A stretch of DNA of 64,000 nucleotides. Origin: Parapedobacter pyrenivorans_A (GTDB taxonomy: Bacteria > Bacteroidota > Bacteroidia > Sphingobacteriales > Sphingobacteriaceae). The notes under the pieces were generated by a model, which worked only from the letters and a program-made list of their open reading frames with translations, did no database searches and was not told where the DNA came from. The stretch lies in NCBI RefSeq assembly GCF_041925275.1, contig NZ_JBHEUZ010000005.1, positions 229,718 to 293,717 of the forward strand, given 5' to 3'. Below, one piece after another: positions 7,943 through 16,112 of this stretch. Both the position numbers and the translations under genes were made by a program. Position 1 is the stretch's first letter. Every line of letters starts with the position of its first letter.

Positions 7943-9346
7943 ATGGAAGACGATTTCGAATACGGGCCCGCCGAGGACCCCAAGCTTTCGGTTGAGCGCT
8001 ACGAAGAAATGATTCGCAATAAGGATCAATACTTTTTTGATACGCAGGCTTTTGAGGGGATCATTGACTACTATATGGACAAGAATGATCCGATCAAGGC
8101 GTTGCAGGTTGTTGATTACGCCGTGAGCCAACACCCTTTTGCCGCGATATTTTACCTCAAACAAGCCCAGCTATTTGCGGTGACCAACCAGTTTGCCCAG
8201 GCCCTCGATGCGCTGGACAAAGCTGAAACCCTCGAGCCTTCCGAGGGAGATATCTACTTGATCAAAGGCGGCATACTAGGTAGTCTGGAACGTTATGACG
8301 AAGCCTTCCAAAGCCTGAATAAAGCGCTGGACCTTGCCGAAAACCCCGACGATATCTATTTGCAGATAGCGCTTTTGCACCAAAACAAAGGCGATTACGA
8401 GAAGGCAGTCCATTTTCTCAAACGTAGCCTGGAGCAAAACATGGAGAACCAAGATGCGTTATACGAGCTTGCTTTTTGCTACGATGTGTTGGATAGGCAG
8501 GAAGAAAGCATCGGTTTTTATAAGCAATATATCGATAACGACCCCTATTCGTACGCGGGTTGGTACAACCTCGGGAATGCTTACCATAAGCTTAGCCGGT
8601 ACGAGGAAGCCATCGATGCATACGACTATGCCATCCTCATCAAAGACAATTTCGCCTCCGCATATTTCAACAAGGGCAACGCACTGGTAAACCTCGACAA
8701 ATACAGCGAGGCCATCGACGTGTACCGGCAAACGTTCGAATACGAGCCCCCGGGGGCGGAGACTTATTGTGCCATCGGCGAATGCTACGAGAAGTTGGAA
8801 CAAATGGATGAAGCCCGGTCGTATTACAAGAAAGCCGTGAAGATCGATGTCGCGTTGGCTGATGCATGGTTCGGCATCGGCGTGACGCTGGACTACGAAG
8901 AGCGGTATTTCGAGTCGCTGCACTTTTATAAGAAAGCGCTCGATCTGGAGCAGGACAATCCCGACTACTGGTTTGCCATTGCGGATGCGCGGTACAAACT
9001 CAAGCAATTTGACGAAGCAGAGGCTGCCTACGAGAAAGTGGTGGAACTCAACCCGATCGACTTGGAGGCGTGGCTGGACTATTCGTCTATCCTCTATGAG
9101 CGCAATAAGCTCGACCGTGCGATAGAAACCATCGCCGAGGCCATCAAGAACAATCCCGACGGCGCCGAACTGTACTATCGCATGGTGGCTTACCTCATTG
9201 CGGCCGGCAAGTACAACGAAGCCCTGAACTACCTCGAGTTGGGGCTTGGCGCAGATCCGCGTAAACACGCCGTATTGTTTGAATACCTGCCGCAACTGCG
9301 TGAAAACAAAGCGATCACCGAAGTCATCCGGAAGTACCTGCCATAG
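7943..9346 (+). CDS. Tetratricopeptide repeat protein
   Basis: The protein has 467 residues, almost entirely TPR. Repeats of about 34 residues run from near residue 75 to the end, with consensus positions such as W/LG-Y--A/F--P visible in AGWYNLGNAYHKLSRYEEAIDAYDYAI, ASAYFNKGNALVNLDKYSEAIDVY and ADAWFGIGVTLDYEERYFESLHFYKKAL. The first 40 residues are acidic (MEDDFEYGPAEDPK). There is no signal peptide, so it is probably a cytoplasmic scaffold. The partner is unknown. It has a long leader with a -7 box at 7686. Confidence 0.9.
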   Translation: MEDDFEYGPAEDPKLSVERYEEMIRNKDQYFFDTQAFEGIIDYYMDKNDPIKALQVVDYAVSQHPFAAIFYLKQAQLFAVTNQFAQALDALDKAETLEPSEGDIYLIKGGILGSLERYDEAFQSLNKALDLAENPDDIYLQIALLHQNKGDYEKAVHFLKRSLEQNMENQDALYELAFCYDVLDRQEESIGFYKQYIDNDPYSYAGWYNLGNAYHKLSRYEEAIDAYDYAILIKDNFASAYFNKGNALVNLDKYSEAIDVYRQTFEYEPPGAETYCAIGECYEKLEQMDEARSYYKKAVKIDVALADAWFGIGVTLDYEERYFESLHFYKKALDLEQDNPDYWFAIADARYKLKQFDEAEAAYEKVVELNPIDLEAWLDYSSILYERNKLDRAIETIAEAIKNNPDGAELYYRMVAYLIAAGKYNEALNYLELGLGADPRKHAVLFEYLPQLRENKAITEVIRKYLP

Positions 9347-9477
9347 CCGGTCTCTCACGGCTGTCAACCACGGGGCACGTATTCCCCACGGGGGTAGATT
9401 TCAGAAATATTTCAGATTTTTTCTGCTTTTTTGCCCATAATATTCCATTTTAGCCGTTAACAACAATTAGCAAATAG

Positions 9478-10233
9478 ATGAATTTTGAGCTAAATAATGT
9501 TCCTGCACGAACGCAGAAGCCTAGAAATAACGGGCTAACGATGGTCATGGATAAAGGGCTTAGCGTACGCCAGGCCGAAGATCTCATGGCCGTGGGCGCA
9601 CCGTATATCGATTTCGTTAAACTTGGATGGACCACGGCCTACATCATCCCGCAACTGGAGGAGAAGCTGGCCGTCTACCGCGACGCGGGTGTGCACCCTT
9701 ATTTCGGTGGCACGCTGTTCGAAGCGTTCGTTGCCCGCGACCAGTTTGACGACTTCCTACGGATAGTGGAGAAATATGGGTTGGAATACGCCGAAGTGTC
9801 CGACGGCTCCATCACGCTCCCGCATGAGCGGAAATGCGAATACATCGCCACCGTAGCACAACATGCCACCGTCATCTCCGAAGTGGGCTCGAAAGACAAC
9901 ACCAAAATCATGGCCCCCTATAAATGGATTTCGCTGATGAAAGCCGAGTTGGAAGCCGGTACATGGCGGCTGATCGCCGAGTCGCGCGAGAGTGGCAATG
10001 TAGGCCTTTACCGCGAGTCGGGCGAAGTAAGGCAGGGACTGGTCGACGAAATCCTCAACGAGATCTCCAACGAGAAGATCATCTGGGAGGCCCCCCTGAA
10101 AGCACAGCAGGTATATTTCATCAATCTCGTGGGTCCCAACGTTAACTTGGGGAACATCAATACCAACGAAATCATCGCGCTCGAAACCACGCGCATGGGA
10201 CTCCGGGGCGATACGTTCCATAATTTTATCTGA
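9478..10233 (+). CDS. Phosphosulfolactate synthase (ComA) family protein
   Basis: The 251-residue protein has the ComA-type TIM-barrel pattern: LTMVMDKGLSVRQAEDL, YIDFVKLGWTTAY, PYFGGTLFEAF, YAEVSDGSITLP, EVGSKD and LIAESRESGNVG. The archetype adds sulfite to phosphoenolpyruvate to make phosphosulfolactate in coenzyme M synthesis. Bacteroidota are not known to make coenzyme M, so the product here is uncertain; sulfonate or sulfonolipid metabolism is a guess. It lies 2 bp before aroE in a clear operon. Confidence 0.8.
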   Translation: MNFELNNVPARTQKPRNNGLTMVMDKGLSVRQAEDLMAVGAPYIDFVKLGWTTAYIIPQLEEKLAVYRDAGVHPYFGGTLFEAFVARDQFDDFLRIVEKYGLEYAEVSDGSITLPHERKCEYIATVAQHATVISEVGSKDNTKIMAPYKWISLMKAELEAGTWRLIAESRESGNVGLYRESGEVRQGLVDEILNEISNEKIIWEAPLKAQQVYFINLVGPNVNLGNINTNEIIALETTRMGLRGDTFHNFI

Positions 10234-10235
10234 CG

Positions 10236-10988
10236 ATGAAGAAATTCGGGCTGATCGGCTTTCCGTTGACACACTCCTTCTCCAAGAAATACTACGATGC
10301 GAAAATCGAGCGGGAGCAAATCCCGGGCGTAGGCTACGAACTGTATCCCATCCCTGCCATTACCGACTTTCCGGGCTTGGTGGGAAAAGATACCCGGCTG
10401 ATGGGAATCAATGTAACCATCCCTTATAAAATAGCCGTAATGGGGTACCTCGACCGCCTATCGCCGGAGGCCGAAGCCATCGCCGCGGTCAACTGCATCC
10501 GTATCGACCGGGAAAATGGCGGAAAACCGGTCCTTACCGGCTACAACACCGATGTATATGGTTTTGCCGAGTCATTGAGGCCGCTGCTCAAACCCCACCA
10601 CGAAGCCGCCCTCATACTCGGCAATGGCGGCGCGGCAAAGGCCGTTTCCTTTGCCCTCGGCCAGCTCGGCATTGCCCACACCGTCGTTTCGCGATCGGCA
10701 AAAAGTGGGCAGCTCGCTTACACACAGCTCGACGAGGGCGTCATCGGCATCCATCCGCTCATCATCAACACCACCCCGCTAGGCACCTACCCCAATGTTG
10801 CAGGCCACCCCGGCATCCCTTACCACCTGCTGGATGACCGGCACCTGCTTTACGACCTGGTCTATAACCCCGCGGAAACGGAGTTCCTGAAGCGGGGGAA
10901 AGCCCGAGGTACGGCCACCAAAAACGGACTTGAAATGCTCGAGCTGCAGGCCGAGCGGAACTGGGAAATATGGAACGCCGAGGGATAG
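10236..10988 (+). CDS. aroE: Shikimate dehydrogenase
   Basis: AroE reduces 3-dehydroshikimate to shikimate with NADPH. The product has 250 residues. The substrate-binding start FGLIGFPLTHSFSKKYY, the catalytic-Lys region GINVTIPYK, GYNTDVYGF, the NADP-binding loop LILGNGGAAKAV, INTTPLGTYP and the closing NGLEMLELQAERNWEIW all fit. It is coupled to the ComA-like gene (2-bp gap), and its 3' end overlaps gldD by 19 bp. Confidence 0.95.
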   Translation: MKKFGLIGFPLTHSFSKKYYDAKIEREQIPGVGYELYPIPAITDFPGLVGKDTRLMGINVTIPYKIAVMGYLDRLSPEAEAIAAVNCIRIDRENGGKPVLTGYNTDVYGFAESLRPLLKPHHEAALILGNGGAAKAVSFALGQLGIAHTVVSRSAKSGQLAYTQLDEGVIGIHPLIINTTPLGTYPNVAGHPGIPYHLLDDRHLLYDLVYNPAETEFLKRGKARGTATKNGLEMLELQAERNWEIWNAEG

Positions 10989-11569
10989 CAAGGCTCTCCG
11001 CCAAGCTGGTGGCCGTTGGCTTCATCGTGGTTTGCGCCTGGAGCTGCCAACGGCACTACTCGCCAAAACCCCGCGGATATTTCCGCATCGAGCTCCCCGA
11101 GAAGGAATACCGCCCTTTTTCCGCTGGTTGCCCCTACACCTTTGATATCCCCGTGTATGCCGAAATGGAGCCCGACCGGTCCGCAGATGCGCAACCCTGT
11201 TGGATGGACATCCACTTTCCGCAATTCAATGCCCGCATACACCTCAGCTACATGCCTGTTTCCGGCCCGGACAATTTCGACGAATTGGTGGAGGATGCCC
11301 GTACGTTTGCCTTCAACCACACGGTGAAAGCCACCGCCATCGACCAGCAACGGATCCGTCGTCCCGAAGCCCATGTCTACGGGCTGAAATACGAAATCAG
11401 CGGCAACACGGCCTCCAATATCCAGTTTTTCGTTACCGATAGCACGCACCACTACCTGCGGGGAGCATTGTATTTCAACGAAAGGCCCCGGTTGGACTCC
11501 ATACAGCCGGTGTTGGAGTTCCTCAAGGCCGACATCGATGCGCTCATTGGTTCCGTGCGGTGGAAATAA
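10970..11569 (+). CDS. gldD: Gliding motility lipoprotein GldD
   Basis: The protein has 199 residues. An N-terminal hydrophobic segment ends in AWSCQ, a lipobox with the acylated Cys. PKPRGYFRIELPEKEYRPF is a recognisable GldD stretch, followed by PCWMDIHFPQFNARIHLSY. GldD is needed for gliding and type IX secretion in Flavobacterium, and homologues persist in non-gliding Bacteroidota. That agrees with the type IX sorting domain on the S8 protease at the end of the window. It overlaps aroE. Confidence 0.9.
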   Translation: MERRGIARLSAKLVAVGFIVVCAWSCQRHYSPKPRGYFRIELPEKEYRPFSAGCPYTFDIPVYAEMEPDRSADAQPCWMDIHFPQFNARIHLSYMPVSGPDNFDELVEDARTFAFNHTVKATAIDQQRIRRPEAHVYGLKYEISGNTASNIQFFVTDSTHHYLRGALYFNERPRLDSIQPVLEFLKADIDALIGSVRWK

Positions 11570-11584
11570 GAATCAAAAAAGCCC

Positions 11585-11592
11585 TACATTTG
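11585..11592 (+). promoter_or_regulatory. TACATTTG -7 box of the metallo-hydrolase gene
   Basis: It matches TAnnTTTG and ends five bases before the ATG at 11598, which predicts a leaderless or near-leaderless transcript. Confidence 0.45.
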
Positions 11593-11597
11593 CCCTT

Positions 11598-12239
11598 ATG
11601 ATCCGTATACAATCATTCGTGTGCAACCCTTATCAGGAAAATACCTACGTATTATATGACGACAGGGGGGCCGCGGCCATCATTGACCCGGGTATGTATG
11701 GCCCCCAGGAAGAAAAGCGGTTGGACGATTTCATCGCTGCCGAGGGCCTCACGCCCGAGCTGCTGCTCAACACGCATTGCCACATAGACCACGTGCTGGG
11801 CAACCGCTATGTGTACGACACATACGGATTGCTGCCCCAGTTCCACGAGGGCGAACTGCCCCTGCTCATGGAAGTGCAGAACTACGCACCGCAGATGGGT
11901 ATCCGTTACGACGTTTCGCCCATCGCGGAAACGTTCCTGCCGGCAAGCGGCTCCGTCTCGTTCGGCGAGCAGGAACTTACACTTATTTTTGCTCCGGGCC
12001 ATTCGCCCGCCCATCTCTGCTTCTACAGCAGGGTGGAGGGATTCTTGATCGGCGGCGACGTCCTTTTCCGGAATAGCATCGGCCGCACCGACCTGCCGGG
12101 AGGCAACCACCAACAGCTGCTGGACAGCATCGCCCGCCAGCTATACGTGCTGCCGGATGATACCGTGGTCTTTCCGGGCCACGGCCCGGAAACAACCATC
12201 GGGCACGAAAAAAAAACCAATCCGTTTGTCAGGGGGTAA
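11598..12239 (+). CDS. Metallo-beta-lactamase-fold hydrolase (glyoxalase II-like)
   Basis: From the ATG at 11598 the protein has 213 residues. The metal motif HCHIDH is present in LLLNTHCHIDHVLGN, with later ligand-type segments in APGHSPAHLCFY, LIGGDVLFRNSIGRTDLPGG and FPGHGPETTIGHEK. This is the YcbL/glyoxalase II-like group, small cytoplasmic dizinc or iron hydrolases acting on thioesters. The substrate is unknown. The FtsX-type permease gene starts 4 bp downstream. Confidence 0.88.
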   Translation: MIRIQSFVCNPYQENTYVLYDDRGAAAIIDPGMYGPQEEKRLDDFIAAEGLTPELLLNTHCHIDHVLGNRYVYDTYGLLPQFHEGELPLLMEVQNYAPQMGIRYDVSPIAETFLPASGSVSFGEQELTLIFAPGHSPAHLCFYSRVEGFLIGGDVLFRNSIGRTDLPGGNHQQLLDSIARQLYVLPDDTVVFPGHGPETTIGHEKKTNPFVRG

Positions 12240-12242
12240 CGC

Positions 12243-13463
12243 ATGAACACCGCACTATACTTCGCCCAGCGCTATTTGTTCTCCAAAAAAACCGTCAATG
12301 CCGTCAACATCATATCCGGCATCAGCGTAGTGGGCGTGTTGGTTAGCAGTGCATCGCTCATTATCATCCTCTCGTTCTACAACGGACTGGAAAAGTTGAT
12401 TTTCTCCATGTACAGTGCTTTTACGCCGGAGCTGCGCATCGAACCCGTAACGGGCAAAGGTTTTGTTGCCGATTCGGCCCTTACCGCACTGCTGAAAGAC
12501 CGCCGGGATGTGAGCGCCTACCGCGAGGTGCTGCAAGAGCGCGTATTGCTGCGCTACGGAGACGCCCAATACATTGCCACCATGAGGGGCGTGACGGTGG
12601 ATGGCTCGGCGTCGTACCCCATGGATACGCTGCTGCAGAACGGCCATCCGGTGTTACAGTACGGCGGTGACGACTATGCCGTGTTGGGGGCACGCGTGCA
12701 GGGCATGCTCGGGGTTTCGCTGCGCGACGAATCCCGGTTCATCGACGTCTTCTCGCCGCGCAAGGGAGCGCGGGGCGGAATCAATCCGGCCGATGATTTC
12801 ACGATGCGGGCTATCCGCCCCGGAGGCGTGCTGCAATACCAGCAGGAATTTGACGACCTGCTCATCGTGCCGATGGCGTTCGCGCGGGACGTGATCGGCG
12901 AGTCCTCGAGGGTGTCCGCCATTGAGGTCAGCCTGGTGCCGGGCAGCAATATGGCCGCGGCGCAGCGGGAGCTTTCCGCCTCGCTGGGCGACAGCTATGC
13001 GGTGAAAAACCGCGAACAGCAGAATCCCACATTATACAAAATCGTACGTACCGAAAAATGGGCGGTTTTTGTCATCATTGCCTTTACGGGTATGATCGCC
13101 CTCTTCAACATCGTGGGCTCACTGACCATGCTCGTTATCGATAAAAAGAAAGACATTTCCGTGCTGATGGGACTAGGGGCAAACAACGGCCTTATCCGCC
13201 GTGTTTTCTTTTACGAGGGCCTGCTCATTTCGCTCATCGGCTGCGTGGCCGGATTGGTCTTGGGGTTGCTTTTCTGCATCTCGCAGCAAGCCTTCGGCTG
13301 GATTCGGTTTGGCGCGGGTGAAAACCTCGTTACCGACGTTTATCCGGTGGATATCCGGTATAGCGACTTCCTGTTGGTTTTCCTTACCGTGTTCGCTGTA
13401 TCTGCCCTTATTTCGATGGTATCGTCACGCCTCAGCGTGAAACAGACGGTGCGGCTGTCTTGA
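12243..13463 (+). CDS. FtsX/LolC-type ABC transporter permease
   Basis: The protein has 406 residues. It has an N-terminal helix (KTVNAVNIISGISVVGVLVSSASLIIILS), a large periplasmic MacB-like loop and three C-terminal helices (AVFVIIAFTGMIALFNIVGSLTMLVI, then ISLIGCVAGLVLGLLF, then FLLVFLTVFAVSALISMV). This is the LolC/LolE/FtsX topology, which fits an inner-membrane component of lipoprotein release. No ATPase gene is adjacent. The TGA stop shares its last base with the first base of the palindromic element at 13463, so the element sits flush against the gene. Confidence 0.88.
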   Translation: MNTALYFAQRYLFSKKTVNAVNIISGISVVGVLVSSASLIIILSFYNGLEKLIFSMYSAFTPELRIEPVTGKGFVADSALTALLKDRRDVSAYREVLQERVLLRYGDAQYIATMRGVTVDGSASYPMDTLLQNGHPVLQYGGDDYAVLGARVQGMLGVSLRDESRFIDVFSPRKGARGGINPADDFTMRAIRPGGVLQYQQEFDDLLIVPMAFARDVIGESSRVSAIEVSLVPGSNMAAAQRELSASLGDSYAVKNREQQNPTLYKIVRTEKWAVFVIIAFTGMIALFNIVGSLTMLVIDKKKDISVLMGLGANNGLIRRVFFYEGLLISLIGCVAGLVLGLLFCISQQAFGWIRFGAGENLVTDVYPVDIRYSDFLLVFLTVFAVSALISMVSSRLSVKQTVRLS

Positions 13464-13631
13464 ACCCAGATTATTCATTAGCACTTCTATTACGTGCTGA
13501 AACTACTTCAAATTCAGTCGCTTCGCTGATGTTTTCGGCCTCACATAGCGCTGCTATGCCTCAGCCTCCAAACATCCTGACTTTATTGTAGTTACAGCCC
13601 TCATCACGAAAGCTAATGAATAATCTGGGTT
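13463..13631. repeat. 169-bp palindromic (snap-back) element with perfect 20-bp inverted ends
   Basis: Positions 13463-13482 and 13612-13631 are perfect reverse complements of 20 bases (AACCCAGATTATTCATTAGC and its complement). The interior is also largely self-complementary: GATGTTT blocks near 13529 and 13570 face each other in opposite sense around a centre GGCCTCACATAGC / GCTATGCCTCAGCC at about 13537-13566. The whole segment can fold into one long imperfect hairpin. It looks like a non-autonomous miniature element or an extragenic palindromic repeat. No clear target-site duplication is visible. Confidence 0.8.
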
Positions 13632-13697
13632 GAAAGCATCCAACCGCTTTTTTGACGACACCCGGCAGTGTTGCCTGTAAATCCCACGAAAGCTGGA

Positions 13698-14342
13698 TTA
13701 CTGGCCGCGCTGCCGGCTCTTGTTCCCTTCAGAAATCTGGCGGATGAGATTACCCCAGGCAAAGGGGCTCAAAAGCGGGTTGGCCATGCGCTGGTTCACC
13801 GCTTTATTGGTCAGGCCGATGTGGTTTTGCGTGGCGCTGTAGCTTTGTATTTCCTCCGCACTACGGGGTGTCACCGCGGCCAGTGCAGCCAGCGATTCGG
13901 GCGAAAGGTTCTTTTTAGCGACAACGATATCATCATCGGCAATTTCCAGCGACATGAATGCCATATTGAACTCGTCGATACTGGCCCAAGGATAAGGGGT
14001 TACCATGGGTAGCTCCTTGATCTCGGCGGTCATGTTTACCATGGCCGTATACTTATCACCCGAGACCTGTGGGATGACCACACGGGCGGACAGGTACCCA
14101 ACCGAAGTGAATAAGATGGTATCTCCCTCGTGGGCCACAAACGAAAAATATCCTTGATGGTTGGCGGTGACCGTGTAATTGTTGTACGATCGGTTGGTAA
14201 CCGAGACATAGGGCACAACCACATTGGTATCCGCATTGTGGATAACGCCACTGAATTGTACAAGCTTCCTCTGCTGCGCTAGCGACGCCGTTACCGCCCC
14301 CACGGTAAGCAAAACAATCAGTATGTTGCGGATTATCCTCAT
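13698..14342 (-). CDS. Carboxypeptidase-regulatory-like (CarboxypepD_reg) periplasmic protein
   Basis: The protein has 214 residues with a signal peptide ending near TASLAQQ. Residues of about 30-110 are a CarboxypepD_reg-like beta-sandwich (VVVPYVSVTNRSYNNYTVTANHQGYFSFVAHEGDTILFTSVGY), a domain common at the N-termini of Bacteroidota outer-membrane proteins but here free-standing. The C-terminal half is helical and of unknown function. A -7 box TAGCTTTG lies on the minus strand at 14353-14360, ten bases before the ATG. NifU-like is the next gene upstream on the same strand. Confidence 0.75.
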   Translation of the reverse strand: MRIIRNILIVLLTVGAVTASLAQQRKLVQFSGVIHNADTNVVVPYVSVTNRSYNNYTVTANHQGYFSFVAHEGDTILFTSVGYLSARVVIPQVSGDKYTAMVNMTAEIKELPMVTPYPWASIDEFNMAFMSLEIADDDIVVAKKNLSPESLAALAAVTPRSAEEIQSYSATQNHIGLTNKAVNQRMANPLLSPFAWGNLIRQISEGNKSRQRGQ

Positions 14343-14414
14343 AGCTGCCCCACAAAGCTACGTATTCGTAAGTTTGTGCCCCCGTTAAATAATGTTAAAT
14401 CGCTAAAAGCCTAG

Positions 14415-14696
14415 CTACCCCATCCGTGGAACGGGCATCGTGGCATTCGGATCGTCCATGTCGGTAATGTTGATGGCCTCCACGGCGGTAATCTCCGGAA
14501 CGGCTTTCCTGATGGCTTGCTCCAAACCGGCCTTGAATGTCATGATGCTCATCGCACAGGATGCACAGGATCCCAAGAGCTTTAGTCTCACCACATTCTC
14601 CGGCGTAATCTCCTCGATGCTCACATTGCCCCCGTCCGTCTCGAGATACGGCCGGATGGACTCCAAGGCCTGTTCTACTCTTTCCCGTATTTCCAT
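14415..14696 (-). CDS. NifU-like C-terminal domain protein (Fe-S scaffold)
   Basis: The protein has 93 residues from MEIRERVEQAL. The body has PYLETDGGNVSI followed by LLGSCASCAMS, the CxxC that binds or transfers an Fe-S cluster in NfuA/NifU C-terminal domains. It is a free-standing carrier in the cytoplasm, delivering clusters to client proteins such as aconitase (acnA is in this window). A longer frame begins at 14744, but the 14696 ATG matches the family start. Confidence 0.9.
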   Translation of the reverse strand: MEIRERVEQALESIRPYLETDGGNVSIEEITPENVVRLKLLGSCASCAMSIMTFKAGLEQAIRKAVPEITAVEAINITDMDDPNATMPVPRMG

Positions 14697-14830
14697 AACC
14701 TTTGTGATTATTACAAGGTTGTAAAGATACGGATATTTTCGCAATAATACATAAGACCGGCAATCTGTTAAACTCTGTTAAACTACTTGGCTGGTCGCCC
14801 TTTTCGCCCTATCTTGCGCTAAAAATTTAA

Positions 14831-14861
14831 TTGACAGGTATTTTAAATTCACTTATCTTTG
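14831..14861 (+). promoter_or_regulatory. bamD promoter: TTGACA, 17 bp, TATCTTTG
   Basis: TTGACA at 14831-14836 and TATCTTTG at 14854-14861 are separated by 17 bp, a textbook Bacteroidota sigma-ABfr arrangement. The bamD ATG begins four bases after the -7 box, so the predicted start site falls at or just inside the start codon. Confidence 0.65.
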
Positions 14862-14865
14862 CAGG

Positions 14866-15756
14866 ATGTTTATAAACAGGCGAATAGCGGCATGGATGGC
14901 CGCGGTGTTTTTGGTGGTGATGGTTGCCGGGTGTAAGAGTAAGTTCGAGAAGCTGCGTGCAAGCAACAACATTGCCCAGAAATACCAGGAGGCGCTGAAG
15001 TACTACAACAAGAAAAAATACAGCAAAGCCCTCATCCTGTTTGACGACCTCGCGCAACGGTACCGCGGTCAGGCCGAAGCGGAAGATTTGTATTATTACG
15101 CGGCATACACCAACTACTACCTCCGCGACTATACCTCGGCAAGGTTCCATTTCAAGCAGTTCACGGACACCTACCCGAACAGTGCCCGCGCCGAAGAGTG
15201 CCGCTACATGGGGGCCTACTGCTATTTCCTGGAATCGCCGAAGGTGGGGCTCGACCAGGAATACACCTACCGCGCCATCGAGGCGCTCCAGCTTTTCATC
15301 AACCTCTATCCGGATAGCGAACGGGCCCAAGAAGCCGCCGGACTCATCGGCGAGCTGCGCGACAAACTGGAAACCAAAGCATTCAACAGTGCCAAACTAT
15401 ACCTGGATATGGGGCTGCAGGATGACTACCGCGCAGCGGTTATCGCATTCGACAACGTGCTAAGCCAATTCCCAGACACCAAATACGCGGAAGAAATGGA
15501 GTTCCTGAGCATCAAAGCCCAGTACCTATACGCCGAGCAAAGCCACCCCAGAAGGCAGGAGGAGCGCTATGGTAAGGCGCTGGACCTATACGCCGATTTC
15601 GTGGCGGATTATCCAGAAAGCAAATTCCGCAAGGAAGCCGACCAACTCAAACAGGATGCGGAAAAGGGAATCGGCCAAGCACAGAAATACACCGCACGCA
15701 TCGTGGCGGCAACCGCCGATGATGCTGCCGAAAAAGCTGCCGAACCGACGAATTGA
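14866..15756 (+). CDS. bamD: Outer membrane assembly lipoprotein BamD
   Basis: The protein has 296 residues. The signal peptide MFINRRIAAWMAAVFLVV ends at a lipobox (VAGC). TPR-like repeats typical of BamD follow: YQEALKYYNKKKYSKALILFDDLAQRY, YYYAAYTNYYLRDYTSARFHFKQF and EALQLFINLYPDS. BamD is the essential lipoprotein partner of BamA in outer-membrane protein insertion. The basic n-region argues for the first ATG despite the very short leader. It is followed by rpoZ and coaBC in a common Bacteroidota order. Confidence 0.93.
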   Translation: MFINRRIAAWMAAVFLVVMVAGCKSKFEKLRASNNIAQKYQEALKYYNKKKYSKALILFDDLAQRYRGQAEAEDLYYYAAYTNYYLRDYTSARFHFKQFTDTYPNSARAEECRYMGAYCYFLESPKVGLDQEYTYRAIEALQLFINLYPDSERAQEAAGLIGELRDKLETKAFNSAKLYLDMGLQDDYRAAVIAFDNVLSQFPDTKYAEEMEFLSIKAQYLYAEQSHPRRQEERYGKALDLYADFVADYPESKFRKEADQLKQDAEKGIGQAQKYTARIVAATADDAAEKAAEPTN

Positions 15757-15776
15757 ATGAATACATTCCAAAAGAT

Positions 15777-16112
15777 ATGAGTACTCAAATAAGCAATACC
15801 ACCCCAAACACAACCGTTACCCGTGATTTGAGGGACCTTGACAAGAAAACGGACAATATCTACGAGTCCATCGTCATCATCGGCAAACGTGCCAACCAAA
15901 TCGCGGTCGATGTGAAAGAGGAACTGAACGGCAAGCTTGCGGAGTTCGCAACCACGAACGACAACCTGGAAGAGGTGTTTGAAAACCGCGAGCAGATCGA
16001 AATTTCCAAACATTACGAACGCTTACCCAAGCCCACATTGGTGGCTGTCGATGAGTTCCTGAACGACAAGGTTTACTTCAGAAACCCCGAGGCGGAAAAC
16101 GACGACGAGTAG
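15777..16112 (+). CDS. rpoZ: DNA-directed RNA polymerase omega subunit
   Basis: The protein has 111 residues from the ATG at 15777; the frame continues upstream into the bamD end. It shows the omega-like core NIYESIVIIGKRANQIAVDVKEELNGKLAEF, which matches the Bacteroidota RpoZ form. Omega aids assembly and stability of RNA polymerase. The stop (TAG, ending 16112) shares a G with the GTG start of coaBC, so the two are translationally coupled. Confidence 0.88.
   Translation: MSTQISNTTPNTTVTRDLRDLDKKTDNIYESIVIIGKRANQIAVDVKEELNGKLAEFATTNDNLEEVFENREQIEISKHYERLPKPTLVAVDEFLNDKVYFRNPEAENDDE

Noticed and set aside
8459..9367. 302-residue antisense ORF in the TPR gene
   Set aside because: It is a shadow of the strongly supported TPR gene, with no domain.
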